DNA of 64,000 bases. Source: Levilactobacillus brevis (GTDB lineage: Bacteria > Bacillota > Bacilli > Lactobacillales > Lactobacillaceae). Made by a program: the position numbers and the translations under genes. A model generated the notes under the pieces. It did not search any database. It was not told the origin of the DNA and was given only the letters and a program-made list of their open reading frames with translations. Positions 24,319-37,492 of the stretch are shown piece by piece. How positions within the stretch are numbered: the stretch's first letter is position 1; each line of letters begins with the position of its first letter. The stretch covers positions 2,294,001 to 2,358,000 of the forward strand of contig CP032931.1 in the NCBI GenBank assembly GCA_003666485.1, in the 5' to 3' direction.

Positions 24319-25750
24319 GGTTCTATGATATTTGGTGTTGATAGAGAAATCTGTCGACATCATTTTTTGTATAATAAAAGGGGCACATTGCCCCACAACA
24401 ACATAGTCGACTAAAACCAATTGAAAGTGAGAATGACAACATGTCCCAAGAACAGTTTACAAGAAATCTTCTACAAATTAAAGACCAAAACATTAAGAAC
24501 TTTAGGGTCTCGGATAAATCACGTGATGCTTTGCGCATTTACGCGGACCTTTCGTACAACCTTAGTGTTTGCCCACGATGTGGCAAACATGAAATCGTTA
24601 AGAATGGCTTTAAGACTGTCAACATTAGGATTCCCAATATTAGCGAACGGACGGCCCTATTAATCTTACGGAAACAACGCTTTCTCTGTAAGCACTGCGG
24701 TCACACTAAGATGGCACAAACCACTGTCGTAGAGGGCCAACATCAGATTTCACGGAACGTCCTACATGGTATTACCGGAAGTCTAACCGAAGATCGGACA
24801 ATGGCCAGCATTGCCTCGCAATATAACGTCTCAACTAACACTGTAAGCCGTCAGCTAGCAGTGTTGGGTAAGCAGACGCAACCTGCCTACAACGGGTTAC
24901 CAGCCTCTCTATGCATTGATGAATTTCGGTCTACAGGTAATCAAATGAGCTTCATCGCCATTGACGCTCAGAAGCATGATCTCGTCACTATTTTACCAGG
25001 ACGAAAAAATAAAGAAATCAAAGAATTCTTCTTGAATCACTATGACTTGAAGAACCGAGAAAAAGTCACCCAAATCGTCATGGACTTCAATTCTCAATAT
25101 CAGTCAATCATTCACGCTATCTTCCCAAACACTGTCATCATCGCCGATAATTTTCACTTGGTTCAAATGACTTTGAGATCATTGAACCAGACTCGCGTAC
25201 AAGTGATGAAGAACTTTCCCAAAGACACCCCTGAGTACCGTATTTTCAAGTATTACTGGCGACTCTATCTGATGAGCTATGAAGACCTCGAGAAGAGCAA
25301 AACACAGTGGTTCTCGCACCTCAAAGACCATTACACACAAGAACAACTTGTTTCGAAAGGCCTAAGCCTAAGTGAAGTTCTCACACGTACTTACTTCTCA
25401 GCCCATGACCTCGTAGAAGCTATTCGTAACCGTGACTATCCAGCCTTTATTAAGGCCTTAGGAGAAGTTGAGAACGTTAGTCCTCAACTTCTAACAACCA
25501 TCAAAACCTTTATTCATAAAAAGCAATTCATCAAAAATATGACAACCTGTTCACTCTCCAATGGTCCAATCGAGGGTGTGAACCGCAAAATCAAACAGAT
25601 CAAACGCACCGCCTACGGCTACCGCAATTGGACCAACTTCCACTACAGAATACAAATTGAATTTAATATCCGGGTCCAAAAAAGAGGCCCAATTCGTAAA
25701 TGAATTGAACCTCTCAAATTCTCCCCATCAACACCGGTTGACAAAGAGCC
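24319..25750 (+). mobile_element. ISL3-family insertion sequence 1 (complete, 1432 bp)
   Basis: Terminal inverted repeats start GGTTCTATGATATTTGGTG (left) and, read inwards from the right, GGCTCTTTGTCAACCGGTG; both contain GGTGTTGAT at the same offset. An 8-bp target duplication CAAAAAAG flanks it at 24311-24318 and 25751-25758. One transposase gene is inside. The element is intact and the duplication unmutated, so the insertion is recent. Confidence 0.95.
24441..25703 (+). CDS. ISL3 family transposase (IS 1)
   Basis: 420 residues, full length for the family. An N-terminal zinc ribbon (CPRCGKHE ... CKHCGH), a helix-turn-helix (ASIASQYNVSTNTVSRQLA) and a DDE core with LCIDEFRST, IVMDFNSQYQ, VIIADNFHLVQM and the late GPIEGVNRKIKQIKR carry the catalytic acids. 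It catalyses cut-and-paste movement of the surrounding element. It differs clearly from the second ISL3 transposase at 56210, so the two elements are separate lineages. No frameshift is seen. Confidence 0.95.
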   Translation: MSQEQFTRNLLQIKDQNIKNFRVSDKSRDALRIYADLSYNLSVCPRCGKHEIVKNGFKTVNIRIPNISERTALLILRKQRFLCKHCGHTKMAQTTVVEGQHQISRNVLHGITGSLTEDRTMASIASQYNVSTNTVSRQLAVLGKQTQPAYNGLPASLCIDEFRSTGNQMSFIAIDAQKHDLVTILPGRKNKEIKEFFLNHYDLKNREKVTQIVMDFNSQYQSIIHAIFPNTVIIADNFHLVQMTLRSLNQTRVQVMKNFPKDTPEYRIFKYYWRLYLMSYEDLEKSKTQWFSHLKDHYTQEQLVSKGLSLSEVLTRTYFSAHDLVEAIRNRDYPAFIKALGEVENVSPQLLTTIKTFIHKKQFIKNMTTCSLSNGPIEGVNRKIKQIKRTAYGYRNWTNFHYRIQIEFNIRVQKRGPIRK

Positions 25751-25751
25751 C

Positions 25752-25780
25752 AAAAAAGCCTTCCCCACAGGAAGACTTTC
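25752..25780 (-). terminator. Terminator of the rrn/tRNA operon, interrupted at its T run by IS 1
   Basis: Minus strand AGTCTTCC pairs with GGAAGGCT, followed by CTTTTTTG. Those last bases are exactly the IS 1 target duplication. Confidence 0.8.
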
Positions 25781-25785
25781 ATGGA

Positions 25786-25860
25786 CGGTCCGTACGAGAC
25801 TCGAACTCGTGATCTCCTGCGTGACAGGCAGGCGTCCTAAACCAACTAGACCAACGGACC
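25786..25860 (-). tRNA. tRNA-Asp (GTC), copy 1
   Basis: Cloverleaf with acceptor GGTCCGT/ACGGACC, anticodon loop CTGTCAC, T-loop TTCGAGTC. Last gene of the cluster. No CCA encoded. Confidence 0.95.
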
Positions 25861-25865
25861 AAATA

Positions 25866-25939
<74 letters not shown>

Positions 25940-25961
25940 ATAATATTAAATTGTGAAACAA

Positions 25962-26034
25962 TGACCCGTACGGGATTCGAACCCATGTTACCGCCGTGAA
26001 AGGGCGGTGTCTTAAACCACTTGACCAACGGGTC
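25962..26034 (-). tRNA. tRNA-Glu (TTC)
   Basis: Acceptor GACCCGT/ACGGGTC and anticodon loop CTTTCAC. Confidence 0.95.
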
Positions 26035-26043
26035 ATAACTAAA

Positions 26044-26131
26044 CGGAGAAGGAGAGATTCGAACTCTCGCGCCGCTTCCGCGACCTATACCCTTAGCAGG
26101 GGCACCTCTTCAGCCACTTGAGTACTTCTCC
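26044..26131 (-). tRNA. tRNA-Ser (GCT)
   Basis: Acceptor GGAGAAG/CTTCTCC, anticodon GCT, long class II variable arm. Confidence 0.94.
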
Positions 26132-26135
26132 ATAA

Positions 26136-26210
<75 letters not shown>

Positions 26211-26216
26211 ATATAA

Positions 26217-26287
26217 AGCGGGTAACGAGAATCGAACTCGCGACAACAGCTTGGAAGGCTGTGGTTTTACCACTAAACTATACCCGC
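26217..26287 (-). tRNA. tRNA-Gly (TCC)
   Basis: Acceptor GCGGGTA/TACCCGC, discriminator T, anticodon TCC. Confidence 0.95.
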
Positions 26288-26308
26288 AATATAATGAGAT
26301 ATATTTAA

Positions 26309-26381
26309 TGGCGCGGGACGGAATCGAACCGCCGACACATGGAGCTTCAATCCATTGCTCTACCGACTGAGCTACCGAGCC
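26309..26381 (-). tRNA. tRNA-Phe (GAA)
   Basis: Acceptor GGCTCGG/CCGCGCC with one mismatch, anticodon loop TTGAAGC. Confidence 0.94.
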
Positions 26382-26434
26382 ATTTAACCATTCAGAAGTT
26401 ATGATTACTACATCCGGGTAACCAAACATAGTAA

Positions 26435-26509
26435 CGGTCCGTACGAGACTCGAACTCGTGATCTCCTGCGTGACAGGCAGGCGTCCTAAACCAACTAGAC
26501 CAACGGACC
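26435..26509 (-). tRNA. tRNA-Asp (GTC), copy 2
   Basis: Identical body to the copy at 25786-25860. Confidence 0.95.
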
Positions 26510-26512
26510 AAA

Positions 26513-26586
<74 letters not shown>

Positions 26587-26596
26587 ATAATATAAA

Positions 26597-26686
26597 AGGA
26601 GGATGAGAGATTCGAACTCTCGCGTGATTTTACTCACCTGACGGTTTTCAAGACCGTTCCCTTCAGCCAGACTTGGGTAATCCTCC
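26597..26686 (-). tRNA. tRNA-Ser (TGA)
   Basis: Acceptor GGAGGAT/ATCCTCC, anticodon TGA, long variable arm. The discriminator reads T, where G is usual for Ser. Confidence 0.92.
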
Positions 26687-26717
26687 ATAAATAACACATA
26701 CAAGTGCCCTCTGGTGA

Positions 26718-26791
26718 TGGACCTTGTAGGACTCGAACCTACGACCGAACGGTTATGAGCCGTTTGCTCTAACCAACTGAGCTAAAGGTCC
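26718..26791 (-). tRNA. tRNA with CAT anticodon, probably tRNA-Ile2 (lysidine type)
   Basis: Acceptor GGACCTT/AAGGTCC and GGCTCATAACC loop match known bacterial tRNA-Ile2 sequences, not elongator Met, so the C34 is probably converted to lysidine by TilS. Confidence 0.85.
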
Positions 26792-26805
26792 AGTTCAAGT
26801 CTAAA

Positions 26806-26879
26806 TCGCGGCGGGGGGGATCGAACCCTCGACCTCTCGGGTATGAACCGAACGCTCTAGCCAGCTGAGCTACACCGCG
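26806..26879 (-). tRNA. tRNA-Met (CAT), elongator
   Basis: Acceptor CGCGGTG/CGCCGCG and GGTTCATACC anticodon arm, the elongator type. Confidence 0.9.
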
Positions 26880-26907
26880 AAGTGTTAAATAAATTTTATT
26901 TATTTAA

Positions 26908-26981
26908 TCGGGAAGACAGGATTCGAACCTGCGACCCCCTGGTCCCAAACCAGGTGCTCTACCAAGCTGAGCTACTTCCCG
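26908..26981 (-). tRNA. tRNA-Pro (TGG)
   Basis: Acceptor CGGGAAG/CTTCCCG, anticodon TGG. Confidence 0.95.
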
Positions 26982-26987
26982 TTAAAA

Positions 26988-27061
26988 TGCACCCAGTAGG
27001 AGTCGAACCTACAACCTTCTGATTCGTAGTCAGACACTCTATCCAGTTGCGCTATGGGTGC
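26988..27061 (-). tRNA. tRNA-Arg (ACG)
   Basis: Acceptor GCACCCA/TGGGTGC, anticodon ACG (an inosine-34 substrate of TadA). Confidence 0.95.
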
Positions 27062-27097
27062 AAAATGATGATTGATGCTTTGTACCTCTCGGTACGA

Positions 27098-27169
27098 AGC
27101 GGAAGACGGGATTCGAACCCGCGACCCCCACCATGGCAAGGTGATGTTCTACCACTGAACTACTTCCGC
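27098..27169 (-). tRNA. tRNA-Gly (GCC)
   Basis: Acceptor GCGGAAG/CTTCCGC, discriminator T, anticodon GCC. Confidence 0.95.
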
Positions 27170-27173
27170 AAAA

Positions 27174-27246
27174 TGCCGACTAGAAGATTCGAACTTCCGA
27201 CCCCCTGTTTACAAGACAGGTGCTCTACCAACTGAGCTAAGTCGGC
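27174..27246 (-). tRNA. tRNA-Thr (TGT)
   Basis: Acceptor GCCGACT/AGTCGGC, anticodon TGT. Confidence 0.95.
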
Positions 27247-27294
27247 ATAGCCAGTATCTGTTCAATATCTAATTGCCAAACGCCCGAAGGCGAA

Positions 27295-27367
27295 TGAGCC
27301 GTGACAGTCTCGAACTGTCGACCCTCTGATTAAAAGTCAGATGCTCTACCAACTGAGCTAACGGCTC
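27295..27367 (-). tRNA. tRNA-Lys (TTT)
   Basis: Acceptor GAGCCGT/ACGGCTC, anticodon TTT. Confidence 0.95.
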
Positions 27368-27370
27368 AAA

Positions 27371-27443
27371 TGGAGGATACAGGGCTCGAACCTGTGACCC
27401 TCTGCTTGTAAGGCAGACGCTCTCCCAACTGAGCTAATCCTCC
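27371..27443 (-). tRNA. tRNA-Val (TAC)
   Basis: Acceptor GGAGGAT/ATCCTCC, anticodon TAC. First tRNA behind the 5S gene, which is a common order in lactobacilli. Confidence 0.95.
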
Positions 27444-27448
27444 AAAAC

Positions 27449-27566
<118 letters not shown>

Positions 27567-27636
27567 CTATAAGAGAACTTATTCCCTCAAAACTAGATAT
27601 CATCAATTAATTTTCCTTGAGAACACCAATTCTACT

Positions 27637-32346
<4,710 letters not shown>

Positions 32347-32534
32347 GATGATGTGCTTGAATAGCTCATCGATTGTTGTTACATTTTTAAAAGCGAATTG
32401 ACTTCGCAAATATTGTTTGGGTTTGATACCAAGTATCAAACCGCCCTACACATATTTGGTTTGTCGAAACAATGTTCAGTTTTCAAAGGTCTACCAAGTT
32501 ATCAGAGAAGCAATTGCTCCGTGACAACTTTTAA

Positions 32535-32563
32535 AGTATATCATGCTGTTTGAAGCGTGTCAA
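32535..32563 (-). promoter_or_regulatory. rrn promoter P2
   Basis: Minus strand TTGACA (32558-32563), 17-bp spacer, TATACT (32535-32540). Confidence 0.9.
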
Positions 32564-32648
32564 CATCTTTTTCAACTTTATTTGAATATTTATTCAACAT
32601 TCAAATGAAGAAATGAATTTTCCGTGACGCTTCGTGACAACATAAATC

Positions 32649-32677
32649 ATTGTATCAGTTGTCGTTTAGCTCGTCAA
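32649..32677 (-). promoter_or_regulatory. rrn promoter P1
   Basis: Minus strand TTGACG (32672-32677), 17-bp spacer, TACAAT (32649-32654). Tandem with P2, 114 bp apart, as usual for rrn operons. Confidence 0.82.
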
Positions 32678-32802
32678 GCATAAATTTCAAATCTGAATGA
32701 CTATTCAATAATTTGTTATTTATGCATCAGCTGCCTCAAACAGCAACAGGTAATATCTTACCAATCATCCCCCCAGAGGTCAAGGGGAAAACGTAAAAAA
32801 AT

Positions 32803-32827
32803 AAAAAGCCCCCTCTTAAGAGGAAGC
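32803..32827 (-). terminator. Terminator at the end of cvfD
   Basis: AGCTTCCTC and GAGGGGGCT pair around TTAA on the minus strand, followed by TTTTTA. The stem overlaps the last codons of the gene. Confidence 0.7.
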
Positions 32828-33205
32828 TTGATCTTGGTCTAACCGTTGCAGTGCTTCGGTTTTCCACCCTGGTAAGCGGTCGGCAATGGGCTTAAACCCA
32901 ATATTGACGCGATGATTCGTCCAGTAATGACGGTGCTGATGTTCCGGGGGCTCCTGAGTATACTTCACGTGTTCTAAGCATCGTAGAGACAAACTAATTT
33001 TTCCCGTGAACTCATCAATATCCAAAATCACCACATTGACTTCTTGGTTGACCTTTAAATAGTCGTGAATATCTTTGACGTAGCCACAATGACATTCGGA
33101 GATATGAATCAGACCCTGGCGATGACCGCCTAGGCTGACAAATGCCCCATAGGGTTGAATCCCCGTAATGTGACCCGTGACCCGCTGACCAATTTGAAAC
33201 GGCAT
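32816..33205 (-). CDS. cvfD: S1 domain RNA-binding protein CvfD/YugI (general stress protein 13 type)
   Basis: 129 residues. One S1 OB-fold at residues 1-75 (GQRVTGHITGIQPYGAFVSL, GLIHISE, GKISLSLR) followed by a basic, His-rich tail. A CHCG motif in the S1 loop (HISECHCGYV) is characteristic of this small family. CvfD of streptococci and YugI of Bacillus bind ribosomes or mRNA and act as post-transcriptional regulators. A strong AAGGAGG site is present. Monocistronic between the rrn promoters and the cyclophilin gene. Confidence 0.88.
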   Translation of the reverse strand: MPFQIGQRVTGHITGIQPYGAFVSLGGHRQGLIHISECHCGYVKDIHDYLKVNQEVNVVILDIDEFTGKISLSLRCLEHVKYTQEPPEHQHRHYWTNHRVNIGFKPIADRLPGWKTEALQRLDQDQASS

Positions 33206-33249
33206 CGTCTCGCCCTCCTTATGATCACCAGCCGTACAGCCAATCGACC

Positions 33250-33843
33250 TTATTCGGCTTCTTTGACAGTTACCTTGTCCATGGTCACTGGCGTTGCTGG
33301 TTGGTCACTGGCATCCGTCTTGACTTGCGCAATGGCGTCGACAACATCCATCCCTTCAGTCACTTGACCAAAGACCGTGTGGCGGAAGTCCAACCAAGGG
33401 GTCCCACCATCTTTGTAGGCATCCACGATTTCGTCTGGGAAACCGGCATCCTTCATTTGTCCTTGCATTTGTTCCGTCATATCCTTATCCTGAACGATAA
33501 AGAACTGACTGCCGTTGGTGTTAGGACCGGCATTGGCCATGGAAACGGCCCCCCGCAGGTTGTACAACTCCTGGGAGAACTCATCTTCGAATGGTTGGCC
33601 CCAAATACTTTCGCCACCCATCCCCGTTCCGGTTGGGTCGCCACCTTGAATCATAAAGTTAGGAATGACCCGGTGGAAAGTCAAGCCGTCATAGTAACCG
33701 GCCTTGGCGTGGGTCACAAAGTTTTCAACTGTCTTTGGTGCTTGTTCGGGGAAGAGTTGCAGCTGAATGGTCCCCATGGACGTTTCAATCGTTACTTGTG
33801 GACCCCTGGCGTTAGCCAAATCAATTTGTGGAAACTTTGTCAT
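33250..33843 (-). CDS. Cyclophilin-type peptidyl-prolyl cis-trans isomerase
   Basis: 197 residues, no signal peptide or lipobox, so cytoplasmic. Catalytic signatures: [19 protein letters not shown] (with the Arg of the active site), NTNGSQFFI and the [12 protein letters not shown] end. It catalyses proline isomerisation during protein folding. Start ATG behind GGAGG. It lies 44 bp upstream of cvfD on the same strand, so the two may share a transcript. Confidence 0.95.
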   Translation of the reverse strand: MTKFPQIDLANARGPQVTIETSMGTIQLQLFPEQAPKTVENFVTHAKAGYYDGLTFHRVIPNFMIQGGDPTGTGMGGESIWGQPFEDEFSQELYNLRGAVSMANAGPNTNGSQFFIVQDKDMTEQMQGQMKDAGFPDEIVDAYKDGGTPWLDFRHTVFGQVTEGMDVVDAIAQVKTDASDQPATPVTMDKVTVKEAE

Positions 33844-33973
33844 AATTATCCTCCATATCTTTTAAAACACTTTCTGCTTATCTATTATCACCGCCAACCG
33901 TTAAAAATGCAACTGACAGCATCGGTGGTATACTAGGAGAACACGACACATAATGAAAGGAAGCCTCTCATAA

Positions 33974-34483
33974 ATGACAAAACCAACTACGGCGTTAAGG
34001 CAACGGACCATTGACCTGCTGAACCAGCGTGGGGTCCAATTGACGGACATCGCTGCCCTCGTCATTTTCTTGCAAAAAGATTATATTGCTGACCTGACTC
34101 CGGCCGATGCGTTAGATAGCGTCCAGACCGTTCTCCACAAGCGGGAAGTCCAAAATGCCGTCATCACCGGTATTCAATTAGACATTGCCGCCGAACAACA
34201 CAGCCTGTTAGAGCCGCTACAGACCATCGTTGAACGTGACGAAGGGCTCTACGGCGTCGACGAGACCATGGCGTTATCCATCGTCGACATTTACGGGTCC
34301 ATCGGTTTCACCAACTATGGCTATATCGACCGGGTCAAGCCTGGTATTCTAGCCAAGCTCAACGCCCATGAACCGGGCATCATTCACACCTTCCTAGACG
34401 ACCTGGTTGGTGCCATTGCCGCCGCGGCCGCTGCTCGGTTGGCCCATGATGACGCCGGTGAGGAAGATACGCCATTTAAATAG
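33974..34483 (+). CDS. Phosphatidylglycerophosphatase A-like protein (YutG family)
   Basis: 169 residues, soluble. The PgpA-like fold is recognisable from the N-terminal TIDLLNQRGVQLTDIAALV, the central LYGVDETMALSIVDIYGSIG and GIIHTFLDDLVGAIAAAAAA, which carries the conserved Asp pair. Unlike enterobacterial PgpA it has no membrane helices; the Bacillus YutG group is of the same soluble type and its substrate is not settled. Bacillus yutG also neighbours yutF and yutD, which are found here at 36-37 kb. Confidence 0.82.
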   Translation: MTKPTTALRQRTIDLLNQRGVQLTDIAALVIFLQKDYIADLTPADALDSVQTVLHKREVQNAVITGIQLDIAAEQHSLLEPLQTIVERDEGLYGVDETMALSIVDIYGSIGFTNYGYIDRVKPGILAKLNAHEPGIIHTFLDDLVGAIAAAAAARLAHDDAGEEDTPFK

Positions 34484-34615
34484 TTGGCTGAATGACCTGA
34501 CCGACCGCGGCTAAACCTGACAATTTGGTTAAGTTTCACTGTCGCTACTGACGGTGAACGCAAAAGCTTCTACAATAGTGTTTGAAATTAAAATTAATGC
34601 ATAAGGAGTACCTTA

Positions 34616-35281
34616 ATGGGATATCTAATCGATTTTGTCTTACACATCGACGACCACCTGGTCAATATCGTCAATACGTTTGGCGGTTCCACTTATTTTA
34701 TTTTGTTCGCCATCGTTTTTGTTGAAACTGGTGCGGTCATTCTCCCATTCCTTCCCGGCGATTCACTGTTATTCGCCGCGGCGGCTTTGGCTGCGAATCC
34801 CGCATATGGCTTAAACATCTGGTTCTTCGTGGCCCTGTTCTTATTGGCAGCCATTGGCGGTGACTCGCTGAACTTCTACTTAGGAGGTAAGGCCGGCGCC
34901 GCACTGTCTAGCCACTCTTGGTTCGGGCGACTCATCAACAAGGACAAGCTCGCCCAGTCGGAGAAATTCTTCCGTAAGCACGGCCCCTTGGCCATCTTCT
35001 TGGGCCGGTTCATGCCGATCATTCGGACGTTTGTCCCCTTCACCGCGGCCGGGTCACAGTTTCCTTACCGCCGTTTTCTAAAATACAACGTGAGCGCTGC
35101 CCTCACCTGGGTGGCCATCTGCTGCGGGGGCGGTTACTTCTTCGGTAACATCCCCTTCGTCAAGTCCCACTTCTCCGCAGTCGTGCTGGGCATCATCGTC
35201 ATTTCCTTGATTCCCGCCATCGTGGGCTGGCTCAAGGGTCGCCACCCAGCAACCCCGAGTAGTCTCCCGGAAGACGACTAA
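34616..35281 (+). CDS. DedA family membrane protein
   Basis: 221 residues, about five hydrophobic segments including re-entrant loops. DedA/VTT signatures: VETGAVILPFLPGDSLLFAA and FLGRFMPIIRTFVPFTAAG, with the two conserved Arg residues. Members of this family flip phospholipids or undecaprenyl phosphate back across the membrane; the lipid here is not known. ATG behind AAGGAG; own terminator. Confidence 0.93.
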   Translation: MGYLIDFVLHIDDHLVNIVNTFGGSTYFILFAIVFVETGAVILPFLPGDSLLFAAAALAANPAYGLNIWFFVALFLLAAIGGDSLNFYLGGKAGAALSSHSWFGRLINKDKLAQSEKFFRKHGPLAIFLGRFMPIIRTFVPFTAAGSQFPYRRFLKYNVSAALTWVAICCGGGYFFGNIPFVKSHFSAVVLGIIVISLIPAIVGWLKGRHPATPSSLPEDD

Positions 35282-35294
35282 ACACTGATACTTA

Positions 35295-35332
35295 AAGAGC
35301 TTGAACGGCAAACGTCGTCCAAGCTCTTTTTT
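35295..35332 (+). terminator. Terminator after dedA
   Basis: AAGAGCTTG pairs perfectly with CAAGCTCTT, followed by TTTT. Confidence 0.9.
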
Positions 35333-35353
35333 ACATATCGTTTAATTTTTCAA

Positions 35354-35983
35354 TCAAGCGCGTTTGATTGCGACCCGAGCTCGCCAGTACAGCACCGCTA
35401 ACCCAGCTTCAAACAGCACGAAGGCCAACACGAAGCAGTGCAGGAAGAACGTGTCCGGTAGCGCATTGATGATGGGATCGAGATCCGGGTCAAAGATCCA
35501 ATCGTTGTTGCGGAACAATACCTCGTGAAAGGCTATGAAAAAGCCATTGAAGTTCACGGCTAACATGGCCCCGAGCACAATCGGAACGACTGCCGCTACC
35601 TGTACAGGCCGCAACAAGCGCCACTGTTCAGCTCGCCGTTTCAGCTGCCGCAAGTACAGGACTGCTGGCGTCACACTGAGCAACAGGACCACGTTATTGA
35701 GTAAGAAGAGATTCTTCACGTCATGGAAGTGGACCATCCCCGTAAACGACGTGGGAAAGTCCGTCATCTTAAGGTCCGTCACCCACGGCAATTCCAGATA
35801 GCTTAGCATTTGCCAATAATTATGCATAATCTTGGCCGGCGCCATCTGGACCTCCTGGGTGATATTAAGCCAGTGAATATCCAAACGATAAAGCCACACA
35901 GCGTTGATCGTCAGAAAAATACTGAGGGTGACCAACGCCAGAAACAGAGCGGTCAAACCGCCCCACCGTTGTCCTCTAGTCAA
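35354..35983 (-). CDS. DUF1461 (TIGR01906) integral membrane protein
   Basis: 209 residues, four membrane helices plus a large loop after the first (typical for this family of Firmicute proteins). The ORF could be extended to 36076, but that part overlaps yutF and is a random Arg/Trp-rich reading. I start at the TTG of 35983, which overlaps the yutF stop by eight bases and has GGAGG nine bases ahead. In lactobacilli the gene often sits with yutF, yutD and yunD, as here. Function unknown; the layout suggests a cell-envelope role. Confidence 0.82.
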   Translation of the reverse strand: MTRGQRWGGLTALFLALVTLSIFLTINAVWLYRLDIHWLNITQEVQMAPAKIMHNYWQMLSYLELPWVTDLKMTDFPTSFTGMVHFHDVKNLFLLNNVVLLLSVTPAVLYLRQLKRRAEQWRLLRPVQVAAVVPIVLGAMLAVNFNGFFIAFHEVLFRNNDWIFDPDLDPIINALPDTFFLHCFVLAFVLFEAGLAVLYWRARVAIKRA

Positions 35984-36776
35984 TCGGCCCCGCCTCCAGG
36001 TTCCAGTGATCCAGGTCCGGCACCGTATAGGTCGGCTGAATCGCCTGCTGGGCCACTTGCGCTGGCGTCGAAACACCGGTGTACGTCAGTAAGGTGTCCG
36101 TACCCGCGTGAATGCCCGCCAAGATATCAGTTTGATAATTGTCCCCGACCATGATGGCATCCGCGGGGGCCACGCCCATTTGCCGCAAGGAGTTCTCTAA
36201 GATAATCGGTTCTGGCTTGCCCACGAAAATGGGGGGCGTCTGCGTGGCGTAACGGACCAGATCGACCAATGCCCCAGCACCGGGCATCAAGCCCCGTGCC
36301 TTGGGGATGTTGGAATCCGAATTGGTACCGATAAAGGTCGACCCGCTACGAATCGCTAAAATAGCCTTGGCAAACTTCTCGTAGGTTACGTCGCTATCCA
36401 AGCCGACCACCACGTATTCGGGATGGTCCTCATCGACCGTAAACCCCTTGGCCGTCAACGCTTGGCGAAGGCCAATCTCACCGACCACGTAGACCGTGCG
36501 CTTGCCGGAACGACCAGCGCGTTTGTCCAGAAAGTCCGCCGTCGCCAGTCCCGCGGTGTACACGTTATCCGTGGTCACATGAATGTCGTGATTGTCGGCT
36601 AAATTAGCCACCACGTCTACCGGGAGTTTGGTGGTGTTATTGGTCACAAACTTGAACGGAATTTGCGCGGCCTGAAGGCGTTCCACAAACCGTTTGGCCT
36701 TGGGATAACGCTGGGTCCCCGCGTAAATGGTGCCGTCGAGATCAATCAAATATGCCTGATACTTTTTCACTGCCAA
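35976..36776 (-). CDS. yutF: HAD-IIA phosphatase (YutF/NagD-like)
   Basis: 266 residues. HAD motif I is YLIDLDGTIYAG (nucleophile Asp12 in LIDLDGT), motif III/IV GKPEPIILEN and IMVGDNYQTDI, with a C2-type cap between. The family (TIGR01457) dephosphorylates small phosphometabolites such as nucleotides or sugar phosphates. Begins with TTG behind AGGGAG six bases after the yutD stop, so it is part of the yunD-yutD-yutF-DUF1461 operon. Confidence 0.9.
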   Translation of the reverse strand: MAVKKYQAYLIDLDGTIYAGTQRYPKAKRFVERLQAAQIPFKFVTNNTTKLPVDVVANLADNHDIHVTTDNVYTAGLATADFLDKRAGRSGKRTVYVVGEIGLRQALTAKGFTVDEDHPEYVVVGLDSDVTYEKFAKAILAIRSGSTFIGTNSDSNIPKARGLMPGAGALVDLVRYATQTPPIFVGKPEPIILENSLRQMGVAPADAIMVGDNYQTDILAGIHAGTDTLLTYTGVSTPAQVAQQAIQPTYTVPDLDHWNLEAGPID

Positions 36777-36782
36777 CTCTCC

Positions 36783-37478
36783 CTAATCTTCTTTTTTACG
36801 AATGGTAAAATGCCGCCGTCCCTGGCCACCCGAGGCCACCGTCACCGTTTTTTGGCTATTGGGCGTCGGCTTAGCGACTGGTCGCCGCTCCTCGGTGTAG
36901 GGATGGTTGGTGTTGCGGTGTCGTCTACGTGACCGACGCCGGTGCGGCCCGTTACCATTGCCATTACCGGTATTGCCCTGATGCTGCTTGGTCTCCGGCT
37001 TGGCGGTAGCGGGACGGGCATTTTCCGTCTTCTGTTGCGGCGTCTTATCCGTCTGTGCCCCAGACGACTGGTTGCGCGAGTTCCGGCGGCGACGGGGACG
37101 ACGCGGCTTGGGCGCTGATTTCACGTCCAGGTTGTGCAAAATAAAGTAGGCGCAGCCAAAGTTACAGGACTCATACAAGTAGTCTTGCACCGCGTCGATT
37201 TGATTTTGCTTGGCCCCTGCGCGGTCCTCCGCGTAAAAGCCCTTCAATCGGAGTTGTTCGAAGCCCCAGTCTCCCACAATATAGTCATATTTACTCAGAA
37301 TCGTGCTGAAGCGCTGGGCAAACTCCGTGAAATCAAAGCCATCACGCACGTCAGTCACCAATTCATAAGGATGGTTATTGATGGCAATGTGAGTCTCATC
37401 CACCCGCACCACTTCGGCGGCTGGCTCCCGGTTCTCCTTTTGCTCGGCAACGAGTGCCTCTAAATCCTTGCGATCCAC
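36783..37478 (-). CDS. yutD: YutD family protein with long basic low-complexity tail
   Basis: 231 residues from a GTG start at 37478 (AAAGG nine bases ahead; the ATG at 37487 touches that site). Residues about 20-115 are the YutD domain (DUF1027: YELVTDVRDGFDFTEFAQRFS, VGDWGFEQLRLKGFY). Past about 125 the chain becomes a disordered tail rich in Arg, Asn, Gln and Pro with Arg clusters (PRRPRRRRNSRN, HRRRSRRRHRN). Such tails often bind RNA; the YutD domain itself has no known function. Operonic between yunD and yutF. Confidence 0.87.
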   Translation of the reverse strand: MDRKDLEALVAEQKENREPAAEVVRVDETHIAINNHPYELVTDVRDGFDFTEFAQRFSTILSKYDYIVGDWGFEQLRLKGFYAEDRAGAKQNQIDAVQDYLYESCNFGCAYFILHNLDVKSAPKPRRPRRRRNSRNQSSGAQTDKTPQQKTENARPATAKPETKQHQGNTGNGNGNGPHRRRSRRRHRNTNHPYTEERRPVAKPTPNSQKTVTVASGGQGRRHFTIRKKED

Positions 37479-37492
37479 CGTCGTCATCCTTT

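Larger units (their letters stand above)
32347..32815. other. rrn leader and promoter region
   Basis: 469 bp without a gene: leader (32347-32534) with the 16S processing stem, two tandem promoters, an AT-rich upstream part (possible UP element) and the cvfD terminator at the far end. Confidence 0.8.

Noticed and set aside
35984-36076. Longer start of the DUF1461 protein
   Set aside because: That part is an out-of-frame reading of yutF rich in Arg and Trp; the TTG with GGAGG at 35983 is better.
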